NCBI GenBank assembly: GCA_008508345.1
Contig: QNGE01000955.1
Span: 83,936-147,935 of the forward strand
Direction of reading: 5' to 3'
Origin: Paragonimus westermani
Lineage: Eukaryota; Platyhelminthes; Trematoda; Plagiorchiida; Troglotrematidae
Length of the DNA: 64,000 nt
The notes beneath the pieces are model-generated. The model was not told where the DNA came from, ran no database searches, and saw only the letters and a list, made by a program, of their open reading frames with translations. The position numbers were made by a program, and so were the translations under genes. Below are positions 55,155 to 64,000 of the stretch, one piece after another. Each line of letters begins with the position of its first letter. Position 1 is the stretch's first letter.

Positions 55155-57539
55155 TAACTGTACATACTTTCCGCTGGCACGTGATGTTTTTAATCGCCAT
55201 TCTTGACTGGGATATGTGTCACATCTTGCCTCACTTTGAAGTACCGGTATGCTTGCTCCGCTGTCACGTAGGCTGATCATTCATTTATGCGTTCGACGGT
55301 ATTGAACTGGTCGTGCCACTTTTGTACAGCACCATCGGTTCCACCGCTCCATTCTGCTCTTGTTTCGACTATCCGGTGGCGAATGAACCATAAAGCTAAT
55401 CGAAGTCGATCACCAGTGCGGTTGATGTTAACTGCGTGGAGTTGTGTATAGTTGGCTTATCTTCCTGTCTCGTCTGTATTTGCTAATGCAGTTCGCTGTA
55501 TCGCGTGTCTACGGTCCATGTGTGTTGCTTTCTTAGTGGTCTTATCAAAATGACTGGTGAGCACTTTGACTTATGTGTCTGGTCTTCTGTTGGTTGGAAT
55601 GGCAGTGTGCAGTTTTCCAAATGATTTATCCAGTCGAGGACTAAGCATTTAACTCTCATTTAAAAATGGGGCAGCGAAATTCCCATTTCGTTTAATTGAC
55701 ATATTTGTTGCCGGTTCAAAATCGGTGTTTGTGATAGTGGATCGTTTCTGTCCTTAATAATATGAACTAATGAACCCACTAATAGTTTTGTTTTTTGTAT
55801 CCTACGATTGTTACGCTTTTAATCTAGTTTTCGGCTCATATTCTCTAAGACTATAATCAATAATTCACGCAGTGTCCGTCTACTATGCGGAGCTTTTAGT
55901 ATGATTCCACAGTCAATCTTGCATGTTATTGTCTAGGCGACGTTTTTATATCTTGTGAATTGATCTATTTGCCTACCCATGTGCTTGCCGCGATCTTAAT
56001 TTTCTGACCACTTTGGTTGGTATGGTGTAATGGTTTAACTTGTTTCCTCTGAATTGTTAGCTTATGTTTCTCTTCTCTTTCGTTCTATACTTATACGGCC
56101 CCGCCCCTCCTGTTTGGTGCTGATTAGGGTAAAAAGTGTCAGTGTCTAGCCTAGAAGAGCTAATTTACCAAACTTGTGCTGGGTTGTGTAATATTTTGTC
56201 ATTGCCGGGCTGATCGCACTCGTGGAAAAATCGGTGACTTTTGATTCAACGGAACTACGAGTATGAATTCGGTCATTTGCAATTATTACAAGTGTTTGTG
56301 GTCATTGGCCAGTTTTCAGTATCTAAAGCCTGACTTATAATACTGCTTTTTAATTTGCTGCACACTGTATTGTGCATTTGGTCTCCCATTTAGAAGAACT
56401 TACGTTTGTCGGATTTACTTTGTTTTGTCTGGTGATTGGAGTCGTTCTTGGTCTTTCAGCTAGTCAGCCCTATGTGCTTGCCACATCCTTCATGTTAACG
56501 TACGTGAACCGTCGTTTGCTCGTCTACTGTGGCGTCAGTGTGTGTGTGGTTTTTTTTTTACTACAGTTTCACCATATCGGAATCAAATTTGTTCGATTTT
56601 GTTATGATCACCAACCTCCACTGTCGTTTGAATTCTTCTAAGGTAACTAATGAAACATGTCCACTAAACCAAACCTCATTCTTGATGGAACTTAGTTTCA
56701 TAGTTCTGTACTTCGGACTTCGTGCCGTGATATGAGTGTTTCGTTCACCATATTATAGTAGCTTTCTATCTTATAAGCTAACAATGTCAGTTTTCATCTT
56801 GAATACTGTTGCACAACATTTATCGAACCGGAAATCTTCCCCCCCCCCCGGACACCAGTTTCACGGACACTAATAAAGTAAAAAACAAGTTATAACCCAA
56901 CCACATAAATTCCCTCGCCACAAGCGTTGTTCACACAACTGATAATTGGGTGAATAAGATAAGTATGGTTGATTCAATCTTCTAACGAGTCAAAATAAGT
57001 ACGAAACTAGCTGTGGAGCATCCGGAAGCAATATAAACACCAGTTCGAGTCCTTACGATTGTAGTCAGTACGAATTTGTGGACTGCGTCCATTCGTACTA
57101 ACAGGGTGTAAAACAACTCAGTTTAATTGAAACACCCCTTGACACCCTGAAATTACAGGTACCTGAGTAAGTCACCATACAGCAAAAATTATGCGACAGT
57201 ATTCAAGATGATGACTGTTAACGGAATCACTAGCCCATATGTTGCCCTTCTTTGATTAAGTGAGCTATACGGGAGTGACAAGTAGTGAAGCGGGACTGTT
57301 AAATCTATTAGGAAGATGTCTGACAAATGCCGTCTCACTCCTCTCTGTAACCCGGTTGTTCATCTGCAGTGGATAGGCAGCGTAGTGCCTGTTGTTCGGG
57401 TTTAGACGGGTGTTTCGGGAAATCAAACTGTTCTCCGCAAATGTTGATTTATTTTTATTCTCATGTTTGTGCGTCAACTAAGCGTCAATGCTAGTCGCGA
57501 ATGTATTGATACCTATGATTATGACGATGATCACACGAT
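55155..57539. other. no recognised feature
   Basis: About 2.4 kb with no clear exon or element. 56372-56641 (plus) is open and hydrophobic but has no supported splice borders. A run of C lies at about 56840-56850. Confidence 0.35.
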
Positions 57540-57790
57540 CCGCCACCAAGACTGAACCTTGCCGTAGTGTGGTGGCTTGTGCATTTGCACGGTGTGTTTG
57601 TCACCCCCAACAGACCCACTCGTGTCAGGCAGGCCAACAGACAGAAGTTTAACAAATGACAATCTATTGGTTTTCTAGATTGGTGGTTAAAACAAAACCG
57701 GCGCTTTTTTCCGGAAAAAAAGTGGTACTAGTTTCAGCCCATGGCCACCCACCCAATGCCTAACCTTACCTCCTTGTTTATATTTCTCTA
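57540..57790 (+). mobile_element. RTE LINE 5'-end fragment (5' UTR only)
   Basis: It matches the first 250 bp of the RTE copies at 36240 and 58870, sharing a GTCAGGCAGGCCAACAGACAGA-like block, TCCGGAAAAA and GCCACCCACCCAATGCC against GCCACCCACCCGCTGCC. Only the 5' UTR is present; the coding region is missing. A LINE piece that keeps the 5' end and lacks the 3' end needs a deletion or recombination to explain it. Confidence 0.7.
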
Positions 57791-58869
57791 GGTTTTTTGT
57801 TCTTTCGTCTCGTTCTTTCTCATCGATCTTGTCGTTCATCAAAATCACTTGTCTTTAAAGTAGACACTAAGAAACTCAGAAAATCTTATCGATAGCTGTG
57901 TGCACATACGGATTACGAGGCCAGTGGTCCTATGTTCCGACCAATTGCTTCTACCATCTGAGTTTGCTCATTCTAACAACAATAGCCAACGAACGTGCTT
58001 TTCAGTTTAGTGAGCGTCTACCATTATCACATTGTTTCTGCGTTAAACGTTGTACTAGGTCGTGTCGCATTTCTTTCCAGTTCGTTAATCGCCTGGCAGC
58101 ACACTTGCATTCACGTCCGGATTTGGTCCAGACCTGATTTTCATCTTGTCTAATCTACTGTTTTTCGGGACGGCATGGAGGAACATGTTCACGACGAATA
58201 GAATATTACCTGTTCGTCTATAGGAGTTGGCACTAGTTTGGAACAATGACTGCCACTAACTGTGACGTGCTGTCATGTTACGTAGAGTGTTATATAGAGT
58301 GATTAGCGATGTAGGTCATTACGAGATCCCTTGCAACCACGCACGCGACATCTAGCACTTCTTATAACTTATGATCATGCCGTTACCTGATCACCTTGTA
58401 CTTTTTTTCTACCATTATAATTTTTGCCAACTAGTGTATGAATTGTTAGGCCCTTGTACCTTTTTGTTATTTTACTGATGGCCAACTTCGATCGTTTTTA
58501 AATGTGCCGGAGGAACGCCGCATTAATCAACCAATCATCTCAAATTTCGTGCACTGTTCGAAGACATCGGTGGTCAACTGTGACTCATCCGTCTGTCCTC
58601 ATCACATTCAATCTGTAATTAAAGGTGGATAGATCACACCATTGCAAGCGTAATCAACAGCCGAACAGCTTTACAATCTTGTGGTTATTGTGAGCTAACG
58701 ATTGGCGCACATACCTCTGTTAGTTTCTTTAGTATTGGGTCAAAATATTGCAAACTGACGAGGTAGACCAGGCGGTCTGCAGTTTCAAGGGCAAAGTTGA
58801 GAATGGGCCATTCTTTGGAGGACGTAAGGCGTGTTATATGCAGTTCTCCAAGGCCGCTTATTTCATTCA
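57791..58869. other. no recognised feature
   Basis: Spacer between two RTE pieces on the same strand. Nothing coding was recognised. Confidence 0.4.
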
Positions 58870-59539
58870 TCATGGTTTACATCTGCCGTCACAACGAGAC
58901 TTTGACGCGGTGTGACTGCTTGTGTATCTCGATGACTTATTGGGCTAAACTGGACGATGTGGCCACTACCCCGACAGTCACTCATACAAGGCAGGCCAAT
59001 AGATAGAGGTCTGACAAATCAGTTTCCTGGTGCTCCAGGTCGGGGATTGGAAGAAGGTTGGGATCTTTTTTCCGAAAATTCCACCAGCTGTGGTAAACTG
59101 CCACCAACCCGCTGCCTTGCGGGACAGACTTTTGAGCCAAAAGCTTTGGGTGAGAACCCTAATCGTTCTCCCGTTTAGGTGTGGGCGTCTTGGCAATATC
59201 TCAGCTCATATACAACCGTGAATAACCACAACACTGTTAATTCAACACTGCATCGGCTCTCTCGCAGTATAAACCGGATCGCCCTATCTGGTGTGTACAT
59301 GCTGCTGCTGACTCCTCCCCTAATGTCCTATCAAACTCAGCTCTCAAGCCCCTCCCGACCCCCATTTCTGATGACTATCCCACAGGTCCCACAACAGCTA
59401 TAGCTAATCGTAATAACACTGAGCTGGTAAGTTCCACTTATTGCCACTCAGCTTTAAGACTCCCTCATCCCGGTGCTAAGACCTTGAATGCGACTTAATA
59501 TAGGTGAGGTGTTTTCAGCGTTCGCACGCCAAAACAGAT

Positions 59540-60471
59540 GTGTTAACAGGCTGCTCTCGCACGAACGTTAGACTCGTTGCACATCGATATTTGCTGTATC
59601 TCGGAGACTAGAATCCACGACAGTATTCAACGTATAGAATTAACAGCACCCGCACTTTCTACCCGATACTGGTTATACACTTCAGGTGACTCTCCGGCCG
59701 CCGTTGCCCGTCAGGCTGGAGTAGGTATGATCCTCAGCACGACGACCGCAGCCGCATTAATAGATTGAATTCTTGTTAACGGTAGACTTTTTGCCGCCCG
59801 CTTAGCTGGTCCAATTAAGACCAGTTCTAGGCGCAGTACTTTCAAAAATCTTTTCATTGTGTCTACTTATGCTCCGACTGACTGTAATGAAACCGTCCTC
59901 AGGGACGCCTTTTTATTCAGATGTGGCCGCTCTCCGTCGTTCGATACGTGATTCTGATATAATCGTTCTGGCCAGAGATATGAACGCTCAGGTCGATCGC
60001 CTCGGTGAGGATGAGTCTTGTTTAGGTGACAGGTTTGGGATAGCATCACATCGGTCAGATAATGACGGCGACTGTTACAACTGTGCGCTAAACATGAGCT
60101 ATTTTTTAGCCAGCACTGGTTTTAGACGTCGTGCACAGATAGACCGCATAGCTGTCAGTTGTAGATGGCTTGGTTCGATTGAGGACTGTTGGAGCACATA
60201 CTTGGATTCGGATCATGCGTTGGTACGTCGTTTCATTCTTATTTTGGTGGGTAACAACCCTGCAGACAACATCGATTGGCTGTTGAGAAATTGCCTGCAC
60301 CGTCAACAAAGCATAAATACCAAACCAGCACGAAGAGCTGTCCTAGTAGTTCTCTTTCCGAAGATCCTGATAACTCGTGGTCCCAAATCTCACTGTATCG
60401 TTCGGCACGGGGGCACATTCGTTGAACAGATATTGGATGTCAGAGAAAACCCTCGATTTATTAGAAGTTAG
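59540..60471 (+). pseudogene. RTE endonuclease and linker (broken)
   Basis: ICCISETRIHDSIQ and LTAPALSTRYWLY (59577-59768) give the N-terminal part, ending in a stop where the 36240 copy has Trp (LIDW). The frame 59857-60471 continues with IIVLARDMNAQVDRLGEDES, where Arg replaces Gly in the GD.NA block, then GDRFGIASHRSDNDG, QIDRIAVSCRW, STYLDSDHALV, all in order. After 60300 the frame drifts out of the protein seen in the minus-strand copy (NSWSQISL-like words in another frame). Inactive through a stop and at least two frameshifts. Confidence 0.8.
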
Positions 60472-60499
60472 GCGGAAAATTCCTCCTAGTAGTACATAT

Positions 60500-61809
60500 A
60501 ACAAGTCTAAGAGAGATCCGTAGAAAACTGGGACGTGACCTAAAGGCTGAATGTGAGGCTTGGTTAATGGGGAAACCTAAGGAAATTGAGACCAATTTTG
60601 CTTCAGAGAACACGGGCAAACTCTTTGAGCTTATCCGTGCCGCTGATCCAAGGCGACCGTCTGTCACTTAGGCCATCAAGGAGACAGATGGCACATTCAT
60701 CTGTAATGAGTCCAGAAATTTAGGACGGCAGAGGGGACACTTTATGCGTCAGTTTAGCTGACCTCCTGCTTCTACTGTGTTACCGTCACAGACTTGTAAT
60801 GTAGCATCCTAGCCGGTGGATTTGGAATCACTCAGTAGAACTGAGGTTCGTAGTTACATTTCGGCTCTTAAACGGAATAAGACTGCTGGTCCAGATGATC
60901 TCGTGCTAACATTTCATAGAAGGTGGGGAGGCGTTAATAGATGCCTTGGCTCAGTTGTTTCAACCTGTTTGGACGACGGAGACCATCCCTCCCTGCTGTA
61001 GTCATGCGATAATAGTTCCTCTATTCAAGTAAGGTACCAGAGGCTCTTGCGAAAATCATAGGGGAATTATTTTGACTCCGGTCATTTCTAGGGTTCTGCC
61101 ATCCATTATACTTCGTCGATTCACTGCAGTTCGTGAGGTGAACATTAGGGAAGAACAGGCAGGGTTTCGTCCCGGGCGGGGATATATAGATCACATTTTT
61201 ACTCTTAGTCAAATTTTGGTCGCTGTATTTCTCGACTATAAAGGTGCATTCGATTCGGTTGATCGATCTACACTTTTAGAGTCGCTTAGACGCAGGGGTG
61301 TACCTACCAAGTATCTGAACATACTGTCAGCGCTTTATTCCCATAATTCAGCTCAGGTTAGGTTTAACGGTGAACTGTCTGACAGTTTCAGCACCATGAG
61401 CGGCGTACGTCAGGGCTGTCCGCTCTCACCATTTTTGTTTAATTTCGTCATAGACGAAATAATGGAGGATTGTCTCCAACACTCACAAGATGCCGGCGTG
61501 GACTTCCTACCTGGTGAAAGACTGACTGATCTTGATTATGCTGACGACAAGCAAGCACAAACAATGCTAGACGTAATTTCGCGTTCTGCTAAATACTTCG
61601 GAATGCGCTTTGCAGCCTCAAAATGTAAAGTGCTTCTGCAGAATTGTTGTGATCACGTAGATTTGATGTTAGATAATGTAGTCATGGAGGTTGTTGACCG
61701 GTTTGTATACCTGGGAAGCTGCATCAGCAATGGTGGAGGTCTATGGAATGATACAGAAGTATGTATCTCTAACGCTGGAGCGGTGTTCTCGAATGTGAGG
61801 CACCTATAA
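60500..61809 (+). pseudogene. RTE reverse transcriptase (broken)
   Basis: 60816-61001 reads ISALKRNKTAGPDDLVLTF. The frame 61072-61809 (245 codons open) reads VREVNIREEQAGFRPGRGYI, DHIFTLSQIL, VAVFLDYKGAFDSVDRSTLL (motif A), SGVRQGCPLSPFLFNFVIDE (motif B), LTDLDYADD (motif C, catalytic Asp pair kept), SKCKVLLQ and FVYLGSCISN. Compared with the minus-strand copy, about ten residues are missing between IL and VAVFLDY. A frameshift after 60470 and stops near 60670 and 61000 break the upstream part. Confidence 0.87.
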
Positions 61810-62626
61810 CGATAGAGAGATTTCTCTGAAGCTCATGGGTCGCGTGTATCAGACAACAGTGACGATTGTATTGCTTTACGACAGCGAAACGTGGCTGCTC
61901 AGGGTGGTGAAAATGAACTGTCTTCAGGTGTTCGACTATCGATGTTTCCGTTCAGTCGCTCATATCGGGTGACACCAGCGATTAAGCAACGAGGAGGTTA
62001 GGAGGCGGGTGTTTTTCACACTGATTGTCGAACGCGTTCTTCTGTTCATCCCTTACATTAGCACAGATTTAGATGGTTAGGTCATGTATTAAGGATATCC
62101 GCTAGTCGCCTGCCACACCAAGCACTCTGCTGACGCTGCGGCCGACTGGCTCAAGATACGAGATGGACAGATGATGACCTGGCGTAGACAAATGGCATCG
62201 TTCACGAATTGGTTTTTGATTGTGTATTGGGCTCGTCTCCCAGGCTAGGGCCGTCGCGATTCACAGAGTCGGTGGCTTGAGAAGTTAGGTGAGATGGCGA
62301 CTAACCGAGCTCAGTGGCATGTATGTTGTCGTTGTTTTGCCGGGTTTTCTGTGAAGTGAATGCATTTAATGACGCGGGACAGCGAAATTCGTAAAGAAGC
62401 TGTCTTGCTGTTGACGCTTTATTTTCAATTTTAGCCCGGTTTGTGTATATGAGGTGTAGGTTCTTTGGTTTTGAATGTAGACGTAGCTATTTCTTTTGGT
62501 AGTTAGGTCCTCTTCCTTTTTTCCTTCTTCCTACACAGGGTTTGTTTTTCCTCCCTCGTGGTTGTGTGGCAGTTAAACATCAGTGGTTCACACTGATGTA
62601 TTACTCCCTGTGATGATGATTACATC
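61810..62626 (+). mobile_element. RTE C-terminal coding remnant, 3' UTR and tail
   Basis: Near 61860-61940 and 62070 the last coding blocks can be read in shifting frames (LLYDSETWLL, RWLGHVLR-like, LPHQAL). The 3' UTR from about 62340 matches the reversed 39385-39560 region (GAAGCTGTCTTGC, TTTTGAATGTAGACGTAG, TTGTGTGGCAGTTAA). The copy ends at TGATGATGATTAC, after which the two copies diverge. Confidence 0.78.
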
Positions 62627-64000
62627 GTGGTTTGGCAGAGTGGACAAATTAAGCCTTCTCAGCTTCTCGGGAAACAAGCGAATTGAAGTGGTTTTTCATT
62701 GTGACAAGATTACGGTTGCAAGTGCCTGCCGTCAGATATTTCAAAGGATGAAATTGCAACCATTTAGGCTGCATTCCAGTTGCCAAGTGCTCCCCACGGT
62801 CTCTTTTCCTCCAGGTTTGTGTGACCATCTTGGTATCACACCAGTGCTTATCTTAGAGACTGTGTACGACGAAAGTCTCGATGAATGTATGGTCTCGTGC
62901 AGTGACGTTTCTAGTCGATCTGCGCGGCACACTTAGTTTAAACACCGTCTTCTACATCGTCGGATGAGCTTTACTTGTGCTACCGATCCCCCGCCACTCT
63001 ATTTTGGGCGGAACGGTGTGTCGATCTGAGGGTCTAGTGCGCGTTGTTGATGGTTGCGCCGACGTATATCCGGCTTGCGACAGATGCTCGTCAGGTCCAG
63101 TCATTTAATCGATCCGCTGCCGCTCAGTTAAGCTGCTTCACAAGAGGTTCAGCTTCCTCGAAATATTAGTTAGTTATAACTGAGCCATCTTTCCACGTTA
63201 ACACAGTTGGTGATCGAGACATCCACTAGTCGAGATGAATAACTTGAACTGTCCCTGGTAGAACAATCCGTCCAATCGTTTCTGCTAGTTCTACCGAGCG
63301 ATTTTCATGAAATTTTCACCAACTTTTGGTCAAATTGCGTTACGGTTCACAAACGGTCTTCCCTACATCAAGGGAGTCAGTCAGCATTTAGTTACCAGGT
63401 GAACCGGCATCCTAGAGGTTCATTTCTATCTTTGCCTTATAGGATCGTCGAAACAGATCCAATCCCAACAGGTTCATAATAGCCGATATTGCTGTTTAAT
63501 GTTTGTTTAGTTATTTGTATCGGTTTGCCGTAGACTAACTTTCCCTGCCGCTTAGTATATGGGTGTTACAGTTTGTTGGGTGCATTTCGAATTTATCGTT
63601 TCTTGTCTATCGGCGATTAGTGTGTTAACAAACGACAGGGCAAAGATTGCTATGATCAAAGCCGATGTGGTTACTTGAAAATAATGTCAGTTTGGACTGT
63701 GGTTTATTCGCGTTCATAGTTGATTTACACAAAATACTGTTGATTGCATTTACTACGTAAGGCTAAAAGAAAACTGAGTTTCAGCCGAACACTAGGAGTC
63801 AGACAGTCAGTGAAAAAGAGAGCAAGGGCGAAAATATAGAAAATCGTAGTTGGTGATGCATAGTAGTGTCACTGTCGAGTGAACGATAACTTCTGCTACT
63901 TCCCGGTCGTTTATGCCGCGAAAGGGGNTGCTCCCTTTTGGCCTGTCTGACAAGGTTGCACCTGGAAGGACCGGAGTCCTAGTCAGCATAGCCCGCCGGA
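62627..64000. other. no recognised feature
   Basis: No gene or element was recognised. The open stretch at 62583-62936 begins inside the LINE 3' UTR and runs into flanking DNA, so it is not taken as a gene. One undetermined base lies at about 63928. Confidence 0.4.

Larger units (their letters stand above)
58870..62626 (+). mobile_element. RTE-type LINE, nearly full length (3.75 kb)
   Basis: All parts are present in order on plus: a 5' UTR of about 600 bp shared with two other copies in the window, an AP-type endonuclease (59500-60300), linker (60300-60800), reverse transcriptase (60816-61810), the C-terminal part with a GWLGHVL-like block (about 62070), a 3' UTR, and a short TGATGATGAT tail at about 62616-62626. 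Stops and frameshifts split the single expected ORF into at least four pieces. It serves here as the reference copy for the family. Confidence 0.88.

Noticed and set aside
56372..56735. Hydrophobic frames that could be a membrane exon of the host gene
   Set aside because: No supported splice borders in phase with the previous exon; left unannotated.
62583..62936. 117-codon frame after the full-length RTE copy
   Set aside because: It starts within the LINE 3' UTR and continues into flanking DNA, so it is chimeric; no homology was recognised.
1..64000. CRISPR arrays, bacterial operons, rRNA or tRNA genes
   Set aside because: No regularly spaced direct repeats, no Shine-Dalgarno-led gene clusters and no tRNA cloverleaf or rRNA core sequence were seen; the content is eukaryotic.

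Overview
The window looks like a repeat-rich invertebrate genome, most likely a parasitic flatworm (trematode). The reasons are the mix of RTE-type and CR1-type LINEs, a Ty3/gypsy and a BEL/Pao LTR element and CACTA-like and MULE DNA transposons, together with one host gene that carries a 40-nt intron, a size common in flatworms. The species cannot be named from this sequence. No rRNA, tRNA, CRISPR or bacterial-type operon was seen. A 218-base run of N lies at 39937-40154 and a single N at about 63928.

Layout. 1-258: 3' end of an RTE LINE with a (TGA)n tail. 1395-8912: an old plus-strand CR1-like LINE, split by about 4.3 kb that contains a younger minus-strand copy of the same family (ORF 3406-6306, 966 aa, uninterrupted). 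10430-10990: another reverse transcriptase relic. 11118-14360: a complete but internally shortened Ty3/gypsy element on the minus strand, with two LTRs, a primer-binding site and 5-bp target duplications (ATTTT). 15221-23892: a candidate 8.7-kb CACTA-like DNA transposon with terminal inverted repeats. It holds a transposase relic and a DUF4806-like gene on plus, and a MULE transposase (C-terminal SWIM and PHD fingers) and a large foldback sequence that look nested in it. 27301-32918: a BEL/Pao element on minus with both LTRs. 33045-41224: a pile of RTE and CR1 pieces in both orientations, with signs of an inversion. 44333 to about 55150: the only likely host gene, on plus. 50655-53300: an antisense CR1 relic inside its last visible intron. 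57540-62626: a 5'-end fragment and then a nearly full-length RTE LINE on plus.

Nearly all coding capacity here belongs to mobile elements, and nearly all of it is broken by stops and frameshifts. The exceptions are the 966-codon LINE ORF at 3406-6306 and the host gene, whose exons at 44333-44929, 44970-45769, 48793-49285 and probably 47431-47494 and 54949 onward join in consistent phase. The host protein was not recognised; it has a long Ser/Thr/Pro/Asp-rich, probably disordered N-terminal half followed by hydrophobic and helical segments.

All family assignments come from reading motifs by eye; no database or alignment program was used. Element edges are accurate to a few bases only where LTRs, TIRs or target duplications are stated, and otherwise to tens of bases.
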